Source: an uncultured Eubacteriales bacterium
Lineage (GTDB): Bacteria > Bacillota > Clostridia > Lachnospirales > Anaerotignaceae
Direction: 5' to 3'
Assembly: GCA_934256695.1 (NCBI GenBank)
Contig: CAKQPE010000026.1
Span: 1-21,049 of the forward strand
DNA: 21,049 nucleotides
This document shows positions 1-7,133 of this stretch, piece by piece (within the stretch, counting starts at the first letter, position 1; every line of letters starts with the position of its first letter). The position numbers were made by a program, and so were the translations under genes. The notes beneath the pieces were generated by a model. That model saw only the letters and a program-made list of their open reading frames with translations, searched no databases and was not told the DNA's origin.

Positions 1-619
1 CTCTTTTTCTCATTTCATCAACTATATCGCTTGCATGGGTAGCTACAACAACAGTTGTACCTCTTTTATTTATTTCTTCAAGAAGATACATAATGTCCCA
101 AGCCGTTTCAGGGTCAAGGTTTCCCGTAGGCTCGTCTGCAATAAGTATAGGCGGATTATTTACAATAGCTCTTGCAAGTGCCGTTCTCTGCTGTTCTCCT
201 CCGGAAAGCTCGTTAGGATAAGCCTTCATTTTGTTCTGTAATCCCACAAGGGATAAAACCGTAGGAACATTTCTTGAAATATGTCTTGAAGAAGCCTCTG
301 TAACCCTCATTGCAAAGGCCACGTTTTCGTATACCGTCTTTTTTGGCAGAAGCCTGAAATCCTGAAAAACTATTCCCAAGTTTCTTCTTAAATACGGTAT
401 CTGGTTTCTGTTCATGGTAGTAGTATTTACACCGTTTATTATAATATTGCCTTCTGTAGGGTCAAGCTCTTTCATAAGCATTTTTATAAGAGTTGACTTT
501 CCAGAACCGCTTGAGCCTATTATAAAAACAAATTCACCCTTTTCTATATTAAGTGATATGTTCTTTAAAGCCTGTGAACCGTTTGGATAAACCTTTGATA
601 CATTCTCAATGGTAATCAT
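1..619 (-). CDS. ftsE: Cell-division ABC transporter ATPase FtsE (3' end cut by window edge)
   Basis: FtsE is the cytoplasmic ATPase that pairs with the membrane protein FtsX and controls peptidoglycan hydrolases during division or elongation. The 206 visible codons give a nearly complete ABC domain: Walker A GSSGSGKST at residues 35-43, Q-loop in VFQDF near 84-88, signature LSGGEQQR at 138-145, Walker B ILIADEP at 158-164 and the switch His at about 195 (ATHAS). The start MITIENVSKVYPNGSQAL is typical of FtsE, and its ATG follows a good GGAG ribosome site. The gene lies 30 bp after the CdaR-like regulator, so the two are probably cotranscribed. ftsX is expected just beyond the left edge but is not visible. 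The family call is firm. Separation from other small ABC ATPases rests on the N-terminus and the TGNLDPETAWDIM stretch after Walker B. Confidence 0.95.
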   Translation of the reverse strand, partial: MITIENVSKVYPNGSQALKNISLNIEKGEFVFIIGSSGSGKSTLIKMLMKELDPTEGNIIINGVNTTTMNRNQIPYLRRNLGIVFQDFRLLPKKTVYENVAFAMRVTEASSRHISRNVPTVLSLVGLQNKMKAYPNELSGGEQQRTALARAIVNNPPILIADEPTGNLDPETAWDIMYLLEEINKRGTTVVVATHASDIVDEMRKR

Positions 620-649
620 TTAATACTCCTTTCCTTTCTACCGGAGAGA

Positions 650-1741
650 TCAGTAGGACATCTTTTCCATAAAGAGCATATATCTGCTTACCATAAGTGT
701 AATCTTAAATATTATTGCATCATCAAAGTTCCTAAGGTCAAGACCGGTCATTTTCTGGAGCTTGTCAAGTCTGTAAACAAGCGTATTTCTGTGAATATAG
801 AGCTGTCTTGATGTTTCGGAAACATTAAGGTTATTTTCAAAGAATTTGCCTACTGTTGTAAGTGTTTCTTCGTCAAAGTCATCTATTGTAAGACCATGAA
901 GAACCTCTCTTATGAACATTTTGCAAAGCGGTATCGGAAGCTGATATATAAGTCTGCCTATGCCAAGCTGTTCATAGTTTACAATATTTTTTTCGGAATC
1001 AAAAATTCTGCCTACTTCCAGAGCCATTTTTGCTTCCTTATATGAACGAGATACATCTTTAAGGTCGTTTACGGCAGTACCGATAGAAATAAAGGCCTTG
1101 CTGCCTGTTTCCGCACTTATGGTATCAGAAATTGTTTTTGCTGTTTTAACAATTTCGTCTGTTGTCTCTTTATCTCTTATTTCCTTAACCAATATTATAC
1201 AATGTTCGTCAACGGCTGTAACAAAATCTTTTGTCTTTGCAGGGAAAATATTTCTTACCATTTCAACAATGTTCATTTCCTTATCAATATTTGTTTCGAT
1301 AAGGAAAACAATTCTTTTAACATTGTTTTCGATATGAAGTTTTTTTGCTCTGCTGTAAATATCCACAAGAAGGAGATTATCAAGAAGAAGGTTTTTGATA
1401 AAATTATCCTTATCGTATCTTTCCTTGTATGCAACAAGAAGGCTCTGTATCTGGAATGTTGTTATTTTTCCTATACGATAGCTTTCCTCGTCATCACCTT
1501 TAACCTGTACCACATATTCAGGCACACCGTTATCGTATACCTTAAAATACTGGTAACCGGAAACCATCTGGCTTTCGGCAGCAGAACCCACAAAATCTGT
1601 CATTCCGTCTAACTGTGCTCCTGCCATTTCTTCCTCTGTTGTAGCTATTACTTTTCCTTCTTTTTCAACAACACTCAATTCTTTTCTTGTTATATTTTTG
1701 AGTCCGTCGATAGTGCTTTGTAAAATCTGATTGGAAATCAT
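650..1741 (-). CDS. PucR/CdaR-like transcriptional regulator
   Basis: Cytoplasmic DNA-binding regulator of about 363 aa. The C-terminal 60 residues form the PucR-type helix-turn-helix: LTTVGKFFENNLNVSETSRQ followed by LYIHRNTLVYRLDKLQKMTGLDLRN. This RNTLVYRL block is diagnostic of the PucR/CdaR group. The middle region (about 125-250) looks like the degenerate GGDEF-like domain usual in this group (GSKAFISIGTAVNDLKDVSRSYKEAKMAL). The N-terminal 100 residues resemble only loosely the diacid-sensing domain of CdaR, so the ligand is unknown. An upstream ATG at 1774 is possible, but it has a poor ribosome site. The ATG at 1741 follows GGGGTG at suitable spacing and gives the usual family N-terminus, so it was chosen. 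The gene sits directly upstream of ftsE, which is its most likely cotranscribed partner. Confidence 0.85.
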   Translation of the reverse strand: MISNQILQSTIDGLKNITRKELSVVEKEGKVIATTEEEMAGAQLDGMTDFVGSAAESQMVSGYQYFKVYDNGVPEYVVQVKGDDEESYRIGKITTFQIQSLLVAYKERYDKDNFIKNLLLDNLLLVDIYSRAKKLHIENNVKRIVFLIETNIDKEMNIVEMVRNIFPAKTKDFVTAVDEHCIILVKEIRDKETTDEIVKTAKTISDTISAETGSKAFISIGTAVNDLKDVSRSYKEAKMALEVGRIFDSEKNIVNYEQLGIGRLIYQLPIPLCKMFIREVLHGLTIDDFDEETLTTVGKFFENNLNVSETSRQLYIHRNTLVYRLDKLQKMTGLDLRNFDDAIIFKITLMVSRYMLFMEKMSY

Positions 1742-2052
1742 AAATTTCACCCCGTCCTTATTTTTAACATTCACACACCATATAGCTTAATAAAATCCAA
1801 TTTTCTTTGTGAAAATTAAACAATCTGATGTAAAATTCTACACAAAAAAAATTCTTTAGCCAAATTAACCATACTTAAACTTTACTTTATAACATAATAC
1901 CAAAAACTCAAAAAATAATCTACAAAAAAAAGACATTTTTTTTATTTTTTTTAAAATTAATATTTTTTTTAATAAAAATCAGGTATGTTAATTGTTCAAA
2001 TAGTATGTGACTTAAAAACAATTCTGTTTTTTTATCTCGAAAATTTTACTAA
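1742..2052. other. AT-rich intergenic spacer between yitT-like gene and regulator gene
   Basis: This 311-bp gap holds no gene. It is extremely AT-rich, with several runs of 7-8 A or T between about 1920 and 1972. Runs of this kind can bend DNA or act as UP elements. It should contain the promoter of the regulator-ftsE unit, but no hexamer pair with good spacing to sigma-A consensus stood out on the minus strand. A weak AT hairpin follows the yitT-like stop near 2010-2040. It is too weak to call as a terminator. Confidence 0.5.
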
Positions 2053-2907
2053 TTATATTTCTTTGTTAAATTCCTTAAAGCCTTCTCCCATAACCTCTTT
2101 TACATCTGTTACAATTATAAATGCTTTTTTATCAATATTTCTGACTATTTCCTTCAACACCTGTGTTTCCTTATAACCGAATACGCAAAAAAGAACATTT
2201 TTTTCATTTCCTGTAAACATACCTCGTCCGTCAAGTGAGGTTACTCCTCTGCCAAGTTCCGTCATTATTTTTTGTGCTATTTCCCTGCTTTTTTCGGATA
2301 TTATAACTGCCGCCTTAGAAAACGCAAGACCTTCCAAAACAACATCTGCCGTTTTTGACGATATAAAAGTTGCTATTACGGCATACAGGGCTTTTTCCGT
2401 GCCGAAAACATAAAACCCCAAAATAATAACCGCAGCATTTGCGGCAAACATAATTGCACCCATTGATATATACGGTTTTATTTTGTGTATTGTTGCCGCA
2501 AGAAGGTCAACTCCTCCTGTACTGCTCATTGACCGAAGAACAAATCCTATTCCGGCTCCATCAAATACAGCACCATATATTACAGAAATCGCCAAATCAC
2601 CTTTAAACACCGGCAATACCGATACAGCCTGTAAGACGACAGAAAGTAAAACCGTGCATACCGCACTTTTGGCTATATATTTCTTTCCCATAACAAAATA
2701 TGCCGCAGCAAAAAGCGGAATATTAAGGACTATGTTTGAGACCGAAACAGGTATGCCGAAAATACGGTTAAGCACTATTCCCACACCGCTTATTCCGCCT
2801 GAAACAATATCATTCGGCACAAAAAACACATTTATTGATATTGATATAAGAATAAGCCCTAAAGCCATATAAAAAAAGCTAATATACTTTTTGTCAAGCC
2901 TTACCAT
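2053..2907 (-). CDS. YitT family membrane protein (DUF161 plus DUF2179)
   Basis: Integral membrane protein of 284 aa, the usual length for the YitT family, whose molecular function is not established. About five to six hydrophobic segments fill residues 8-200, including the family stretch FFVPNDIVSGGISGVGIVLN near 29-48 and the region SSTGGVDLLAATIHK. The last 80 residues are a soluble DUF2179 domain (KAAVIISEKSREIAQKIM, RGVTSLDGRGMFTGNEKNVL). The ATG at 2907 follows a strong GGAGG site. An intrinsic terminator ends only about 18 bases upstream of the start codon. Transcription must therefore come from upstream and pass that terminator, or use a promoter not recognised here. Paralogues are common in Clostridia, so no gene symbol is given. 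Confidence 0.93.
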   Translation of the reverse strand: MVRLDKKYISFFYMALGLILISISINVFFVPNDIVSGGISGVGIVLNRIFGIPVSVSNIVLNIPLFAAAYFVMGKKYIAKSAVCTVLLSVVLQAVSVLPVFKGDLAISVIYGAVFDGAGIGFVLRSMSSTGGVDLLAATIHKIKPYISMGAIMFAANAAVIILGFYVFGTEKALYAVIATFISSKTADVVLEGLAFSKAAVIISEKSREIAQKIMTELGRGVTSLDGRGMFTGNEKNVLFCVFGYKETQVLKEIVRNIDKKAFIIVTDVKEVMGEGFKEFNKEI

Positions 2908-2924
2908 TCTTTATCCCTCCTTAA

Positions 2925-2960
2925 CAAAAAAGGAGATATGAAAACAAATTCATATCCCCC
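2925..2960 (-). terminator. Intrinsic terminator or attenuator just upstream of the yitT-like gene
   Basis: Read on the minus strand, GGGGATATGAA pairs with TTCATATCTCC (11 bp, one G-U pair, 6-base loop) and is followed at once by TTTTTT. The stem arms are at 2949-2959 and 2932-2942. It could end transcripts from tagA and the repeat. Because it lies in the immediate leader of the yitT-like gene, it could also work as an attenuator. The 3' arm (CTCCTT) can alternatively pair with the AAGGAG of the ribosome site. Confidence 0.75.
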
Positions 2961-2963
2961 AAA

Positions 2964-3170
2964 CTTAAAAACCTTGAGACTCTGTCTCAAACTCTGCCAC
3001 CCTTTGGAAAATGGTGGATCTAAACTTTTAACAAAATACCATGGCTTTCGCCATGATATTTTTATCAGAAATAATATTTTTCCGAAAAACGCAAGGAAAT
3101 TGCGTTTTGATAAAAGTTTTACTCAATTTTTTTCAAAAAATTGTCAGGGTTTGGGGTGAAACCCCAAGGT
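2964..3170. repeat. Modular hairpin repeat, copy 1
   Basis: First of three related non-coding units. Plus-strand stems: TTGAGAC-tct-GTCTCAA (2974-2990), CCACC/GGTGG (about 2997-3015), CATGGC-tttc-GCCATG (about 3041-3056), AAAACGCAA/TTGCGTTTT (3086-3108), a 9-bp stem with TC loop (3124-3143) and TTGGGGT-gaa-ACCCCAA (3151-3167). The unit ends 3 bp before the tagA stop codon and is followed, in the direction of transcription, by the terminator at 2925-2960. No open frame of interest lies in it. Confidence 0.85.
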
Positions 3171-3173
3171 CTT

Positions 3174-3905
3174 TTATTTTACGTTTCTTTTAAGCAGAAT
3201 AAGTGCCGCAAACTTAGGCAGCTTTAACATTCTCTTAAACCTTGACGGCTGTTTTATCAGTCTGTAAAGCCACTCAAGACCAAGTTTCTGATAAATAAAC
3301 GGTGCTCTTTTTACATTGCCTGCCATAACATCAAAGCTTCCGCCTACACCTATAGCGGCTTTTGCTCCCGTAAATCTGAGATTGTCATATATCCACTTTT
3401 CCTGCTTAGGCGAGCCAAGACCAACCAAAAGCAGATCCGGTGATTTTGCTTTTATATCAGATATAATCTTACTTTCATCTTTTGCCGAAAAATATCCGTT
3501 TCTATGCCCTACAACCTGTATTCCGTTATATTTTGCCATTATCTTTTTGGCAGCCTCTGCCGCAACTCCAGGACTTCCGCCAAAGAAGTATACCGTTCTT
3601 TTTTCGTCCTTCATTTTTTCAAAAAGCTTAAGGCACAGGTCATAGCCCGAAACACGTTCTTTAAGTCTTGTCTTGCCAAACCTTGATGCCCATACAATGC
3701 CTATTCCGTCAGGAACAACAAGGTCTGCCGCTTTAAGTATGGCAAAAAGCACTTTGTCATTTTGTGCTTCCATTACTATTTCCGGATTAGGAGTACATAT
3801 TATATGTTCTCCTCCGTCATTGAAAAATCCCATTATTTTTTTTACTGCTCCGTTCATTCCAGTTGTATCAAACGGAATGTTCATTATTTCCACTACTTCT
3901 CTCAT
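3174..3905 (-). CDS. tagA: WecG/TagA/CpsF family glycosyltransferase
   Basis: Predicted to transfer N-acetylmannosamine (or a similar sugar) to GlcNAc-PP-undecaprenol, the second committed step of a wall teichoic-type or secondary wall polymer, at the inner face of the membrane. The 243-aa protein has the full WecG/TagA fold signature: TPN at 38-40, the PDG motif with the proposed catalytic Asp at 66, FFGGSPGVAAEAA near 108-120, LLLVGLGSPKQEKW, and GVGGSFDVMAGNVKRAP. The C-terminal LGLEWLYRLIKQPSRFKRM region matches the membrane-binding appendage of TagA. The ATG at 3905 has GGTGAGGG upstream, 16 bp after the previous stop. It directly follows the csaB fusion gene, a common pairing in SLH-anchoring Bacillota. 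The donor sugar is inferred from the family. Confidence 0.92.
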   Translation of the reverse strand: MREVVEIMNIPFDTTGMNGAVKKIMGFFNDGGEHIICTPNPEIVMEAQNDKVLFAILKAADLVVPDGIGIVWASRFGKTRLKERVSGYDLCLKLFEKMKDEKRTVYFFGGSPGVAAEAAKKIMAKYNGIQVVGHRNGYFSAKDESKIISDIKAKSPDLLLVGLGSPKQEKWIYDNLRFTGAKAAIGVGGSFDVMAGNVKRAPFIYQKLGLEWLYRLIKQPSRFKRMLKLPKFAALILLKRNVK

Positions 3906-3921
3906 AACTTATACCCTCACC

Positions 3922-6153
3922 TTATTTGTCAAGCAATTTAAACAGATACTTAACATTGTCCTGAGAATGCTTTTTCATCTCTGACGATATAACCTTTAAA
4001 TCATCACTGTACTTCTGTCTGTTTTCCGTAATATTTTTTATGCTTACAAAAGCCTTTTCCATATCATAATCATTTATACTTCCGCCTTTAGGCATATTAA
4101 AAAGATTAAGATAATATTCTATCTTAGGGTCATAGACAAAACCAAGCATAGGTACTGCTCTGTTTGCCGCAAAAATAAGCGTATGCAGTCTCATGCTTAC
4201 CACAGCGTCCATTAATCCTATTGTACCCATTATTTCGCTTGGCGTACAGGTTTCCGATAAAATATATGACGGATTTTTCATCATTTCTCTTACCTTACGG
4301 CTTACCGCAGTATCAGATGGCATCTGCATAGGAATAAAAACGATATTTCTTCCAAGCTCTGTATATATTCTGTCGCATAACTTAGCCATATCATAAAGGA
4401 AACCATCTATATTCTTCCAGTTTCTTACCGATACACCAATAATAGGCTTGTCTGTAGGTACTCCGGAAAGCTCGAATGCTTTTCTTGCTTGAGCATCTGA
4501 TATTGACTCCATTGCAAAAACAGGGTCTGCCGTAACTATTGCGTTCTTATTCTTAACACCTATTTTTCTAAGCTCCGTAAGAGAATTTTCCTCACGAAGT
4601 GTTATTAAATCGGCTTTGTTTACAACATGACGTACCATATTCCTGTTTCTCTGTTTTTCGACAGGGCCTATTCCGTTGGCATAAAGCATAACTTTTTTGC
4701 CTAAAATTTTTGCTGTTTTTATAATAGAAAGATAATAAACAAGAGACCTTGTGCTTGTCCTGTCCTGAAGCAGGCTTCCGCCTCCGCTTATAAGCAGGTC
4801 GCAGTCAGATATAGCCTTTATAACTTTAAATATATTGTACCGATAAATTACCTTAACACCATATTTTTTAGATGTTTCCTCCGGCTTATTGGCAAGGACT
4901 GTAACATCTATGTTTCTGCCTGTTTTTAATATGCTTGAATATATGGAAATAAGTATTGCGTCATCGCCGGAATTGTTAAAACCGTAATAACCGCTCATAA
5001 GCACTTTATATTTTTTCTCTTTCTTTTCTTCCAGAGCCGCTTTATATGCCTTTATGCAGTCATTAGCCATCTTATTTACGGAATAATATTTAAATATTAC
5101 CTCTCTGCCGTACTGACCGAGACGTTTTCTTTCTTCATCGTCAATATCGTTAAAGGCATAAGAAATATCTCTCAAAAGAGCTTCTTCGCTCGTCTGTTCA
5201 CAACCACGGCAGCAGAAATTGTTGTCTACGGCTTTATCGAAATTCTTTTCACTGAAAAGTCCAAGATAGCCTTCATTCCCCGCAAGTATAACCGGCTTTT
5301 CGGCAGCCATTGCCTCCAAAGCGGCACGGCTTACACCTACAAACACTTTTCCGCAAGCGGCTATTTTGTTAATATCCGTTCTTGCTCCCGTCATTATAAT
5401 AAGTTTTCTGCCTATATGTTTGTTTACTTCATCCGCCTTTGCTTTAAGCTCGTCAAAAACATTTCCGCCGCCGGCAATTATTATTCTTAAATTTTCTATT
5501 TTTTTGTCCAATTTTTCAGCTATGTTTATAATAAGCCTTGCCGCATAAGCTCTGTCCTCGTCCATTCGGCTCACATAAACAAGTCTGTTTTCATTTTCTT
5601 TTAAACCAAATTCTTTTTCAAAATCGGAACAGTCGCATTCCGGAGAAAACTTATCCGTATCAATACCGTTTATGGTTACAAATATATTTTTATCGGGTAC
5701 ACCGTAGTTTGTTTTCAGGTAATCCTTTATATCATCGCTTACGGCTACTGTTTTTTGTCCCCAGTTGGTAAGATATTTAAGTCCGCCGTGAGTGTCAAAT
5801 ACCCAGTGTGCAGTTGACACAAAAGTAAAATTCATTTTTCTTTTCAAAAGACCGCACAAAAACCCTGGTATTCTTGCGTGTGCATGAACTATGTCTATCT
5901 TTTCCTTACGTATTATTTTTTTCAGCTTAAAATATGAAACAATCATATTAGGCAAGCTTCTTTTATTCATAGGCACTTTGTAGTGCTTAATTCCACAGGC
6001 GGCAAGCTCACTTTCGTATACTCCTCCATTGGAGGCAACAACTACCCTGTAGCCTTGTCTCTGCATTTCCTTACTAAGCTCAACTACGTGTGTCTCCGCT
6101 CCGCCTATCTCCAATCCGTTTAATGCCATTAAAACAGAATACTGCTTTTTCAT
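3922..6153 (-). CDS. csaB: GT4-type glycosyltransferase fused to CsaB polysaccharide pyruvyltransferase
   Basis: A 743-aa two-domain cytoplasmic enzyme. Residues 1-370 are a GT-B fold, GT4-like glycosyltransferase: LEIGGAETHVVEL (14-26), DIVHAHARIPG (87-97), VSDDIKDYLKTNYGV, and the donor-binding region SRAALEAMAAEKP (275-287). A charged linker (about 375-381) leads to a complete CsaB domain from about 382: VLMSGYYGFNNSGDDAIL, LLISGGGSLLQDRTSTRSLVYYL (453-475) and SMRLHTLIFAANR near the C-terminus. CsaB adds pyruvate ketals to a secondary cell-wall polymer, which then binds SLH-domain proteins. The frame is open throughout with no internal stop, so this is a genuine fusion. An odd Cys cluster CCRGC lies at 314-318 in the GT half. 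The ATG is followed by typical family sequence, and the stop lies 16 bp before tagA. Confidence 0.92.
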   Translation of the reverse strand: MKKQYSVLMALNGLEIGGAETHVVELSKEMQRQGYRVVVASNGGVYESELAACGIKHYKVPMNKRSLPNMIVSYFKLKKIIRKEKIDIVHAHARIPGFLCGLLKRKMNFTFVSTAHWVFDTHGGLKYLTNWGQKTVAVSDDIKDYLKTNYGVPDKNIFVTINGIDTDKFSPECDCSDFEKEFGLKENENRLVYVSRMDEDRAYAARLIINIAEKLDKKIENLRIIIAGGGNVFDELKAKADEVNKHIGRKLIIMTGARTDINKIAACGKVFVGVSRAALEAMAAEKPVILAGNEGYLGLFSEKNFDKAVDNNFCCRGCEQTSEEALLRDISYAFNDIDDEERKRLGQYGREVIFKYYSVNKMANDCIKAYKAALEEKKEKKYKVLMSGYYGFNNSGDDAILISIYSSILKTGRNIDVTVLANKPEETSKKYGVKVIYRYNIFKVIKAISDCDLLISGGGSLLQDRTSTRSLVYYLSIIKTAKILGKKVMLYANGIGPVEKQRNRNMVRHVVNKADLITLREENSLTELRKIGVKNKNAIVTADPVFAMESISDAQARKAFELSGVPTDKPIIGVSVRNWKNIDGFLYDMAKLCDRIYTELGRNIVFIPMQMPSDTAVSRKVREMMKNPSYILSETCTPSEIMGTIGLMDAVVSMRLHTLIFAANRAVPMLGFVYDPKIEYYLNLFNMPKGGSINDYDMEKAFVSIKNITENRQKYSDDLKVISSEMKKHSQDNVKYLFKLLDK

Positions 6154-6165
6154 AACATATTCCCC

Positions 6166-6657
6166 TTACTGCTCAATAGAGTTAATATATCCGTCACATT
6201 CAAAATATTTTGTCATAAATTTTTTCTGTGAACCTACAAGAAGTTCATATGTTCTGTTTACAAAAGTACCGGAACTGTTTTTAACTGCCGGTGCTTCAAC
6301 TGTGAGTATAACATTTATACGGTTTTCAACATTGCCTTTTATATATGTGCCGTTATTAAGCTGTATATTTTCTGTTGCCTGCTCACTGTCGACCTTTACT
6401 ATTTTGCCTATGTCGTTTCCGCTTGTTTTGTCAAAAAGCTCATCGCCTACTTCAACATTATCAAATACATAATTTCTTATTTTTTCTATTTTTACTGTAT
6501 AAGTTACGTTCTGCATAGCCGCTGTGTTGCTTGTTTTATCCATAAACTTAAACTTGTATACAGCCCCTGCTATAAGTACAACTACTACAACTATTATACA
6601 TAAATCAATGGCATTTATAAGCCCGAATAACTTGCCTTTTTTATCAATCAGCTTCAT
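6166..6657 (-). CDS. DUF4330 membrane-anchored protein, distal copy
   Basis: A 163-aa protein beginning MKLIDKKGKLFGLINAIDL and followed by one transmembrane helix (about 17-36), the usual DUF4330 start. The remaining 125 residues are outside or periplasm-like, rich in beta-forming residues (VTYTVKIEKIRNYVFDNVEVGDELFDKTSG). They resemble the neighbouring upstream gene product in layout. The ATG has a GGAG site that overlaps the stop region of the upstream copy, so the two are translationally linked. No catalytic motif is visible and the family function is not known to me. Its place between polysaccharide glycosyltransferases suggests a role in assembly or export of the polymer. Confidence 0.8.
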   Translation of the reverse strand: MKLIDKKGKLFGLINAIDLCIIVVVVVLIAGAVYKFKFMDKTSNTAAMQNVTYTVKIEKIRNYVFDNVEVGDELFDKTSGNDIGKIVKVDSEQATENIQLNNGTYIKGNVENRINVILTVEAPAVKNSSGTFVNRTYELLVGSQKKFMTKYFECDGYINSIEQ

Positions 6658-6668
6658 TTTTCCACTCC

Positions 6669-7133
6669 TTATCGTTCAATATTAAGTATATAGCCTCGTC
6701 CGGCATAGCCGTTTCCTTTTACGGCTACCTCAAGACCGACTTTAACTGTATAATATCCGTTTACTTTAAGGTCAGATGCACTTTCCGTTACGTTTGCCTC
6801 AACTGTTACAAGGTCTCTTTCCCTGTTAGGCACAACAGCCTCTTTTACTGTTCCCGTTTCAATATCGTTTACAAGCTTTGTGTAAGGCTCGCTTTTAACA
6901 TCTACAACCTTGCCCATGTAGTAATTCTTAACATTATCAGTTATATCATCGCCTACGTGTATAAGGTCTGAAAAGCCTTCGTAGTTATCTATCATTTCAA
7001 ATGTATATCTTATTGTTTTTGTTTCCGCTATTTTTTCTCTGTGAAGATATTTGTATCCCGCAATAGCAATTACCGCCACAACAATTACAACTACTATGTC
7101 AAATATATTTATTTTGTGCTTTTTATTTTCCAC
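6669..7133 (-). CDS. DUF4330-like membrane-anchored protein, proximal copy
   Basis: A 154-aa protein with a short basic N-terminus (MENKKHKINIFD), one transmembrane helix (about 9-30) and an extracytoplasmic beta-rich domain (TIRYTFEMIDNYEGFSDLIHVGDDITDNV, then YYTVKVGLEVAVKG). An ATG at 7163 would add ten residues but has no proper ribosome site. The GTG at 7133 lies eight bases after a GGAGG inside the end of the upstream glycosyltransferase gene, so GTG was chosen. It then overlaps that gene by 11 bases. It looks like a diverged tandem paralogue of the next gene. The DUF4330 assignment is by layout and partial motif likeness, less sure than for its neighbour. Confidence 0.75.
   Translation of the reverse strand: MENKKHKINIFDIVVVIVVAVIAIAGYKYLHREKIAETKTIRYTFEMIDNYEGFSDLIHVGDDITDNVKNYYMGKVVDVKSEPYTKLVNDIETGTVKEAVVPNRERDLVTVEANVTESASDLKVNGYYTVKVGLEVAVKGNGYAGRGYILNIER

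Noticed and set aside
314..334. FtsE as another small ABC transporter ATPase such as LolD-type
   Set aside because: The N-terminus, the lack of transporter partners upstream and the EPTGNLDPETAWDIM pattern fit FtsE better; final proof (ftsX) lies outside the window.
1920..1975. A/T runs as a replication-origin or DnaA-box region
   Set aside because: No DnaA boxes (TTATCCACA-like) and no dnaA/dnaN or parAB neighbours; simple AT-rich spacer is enough.
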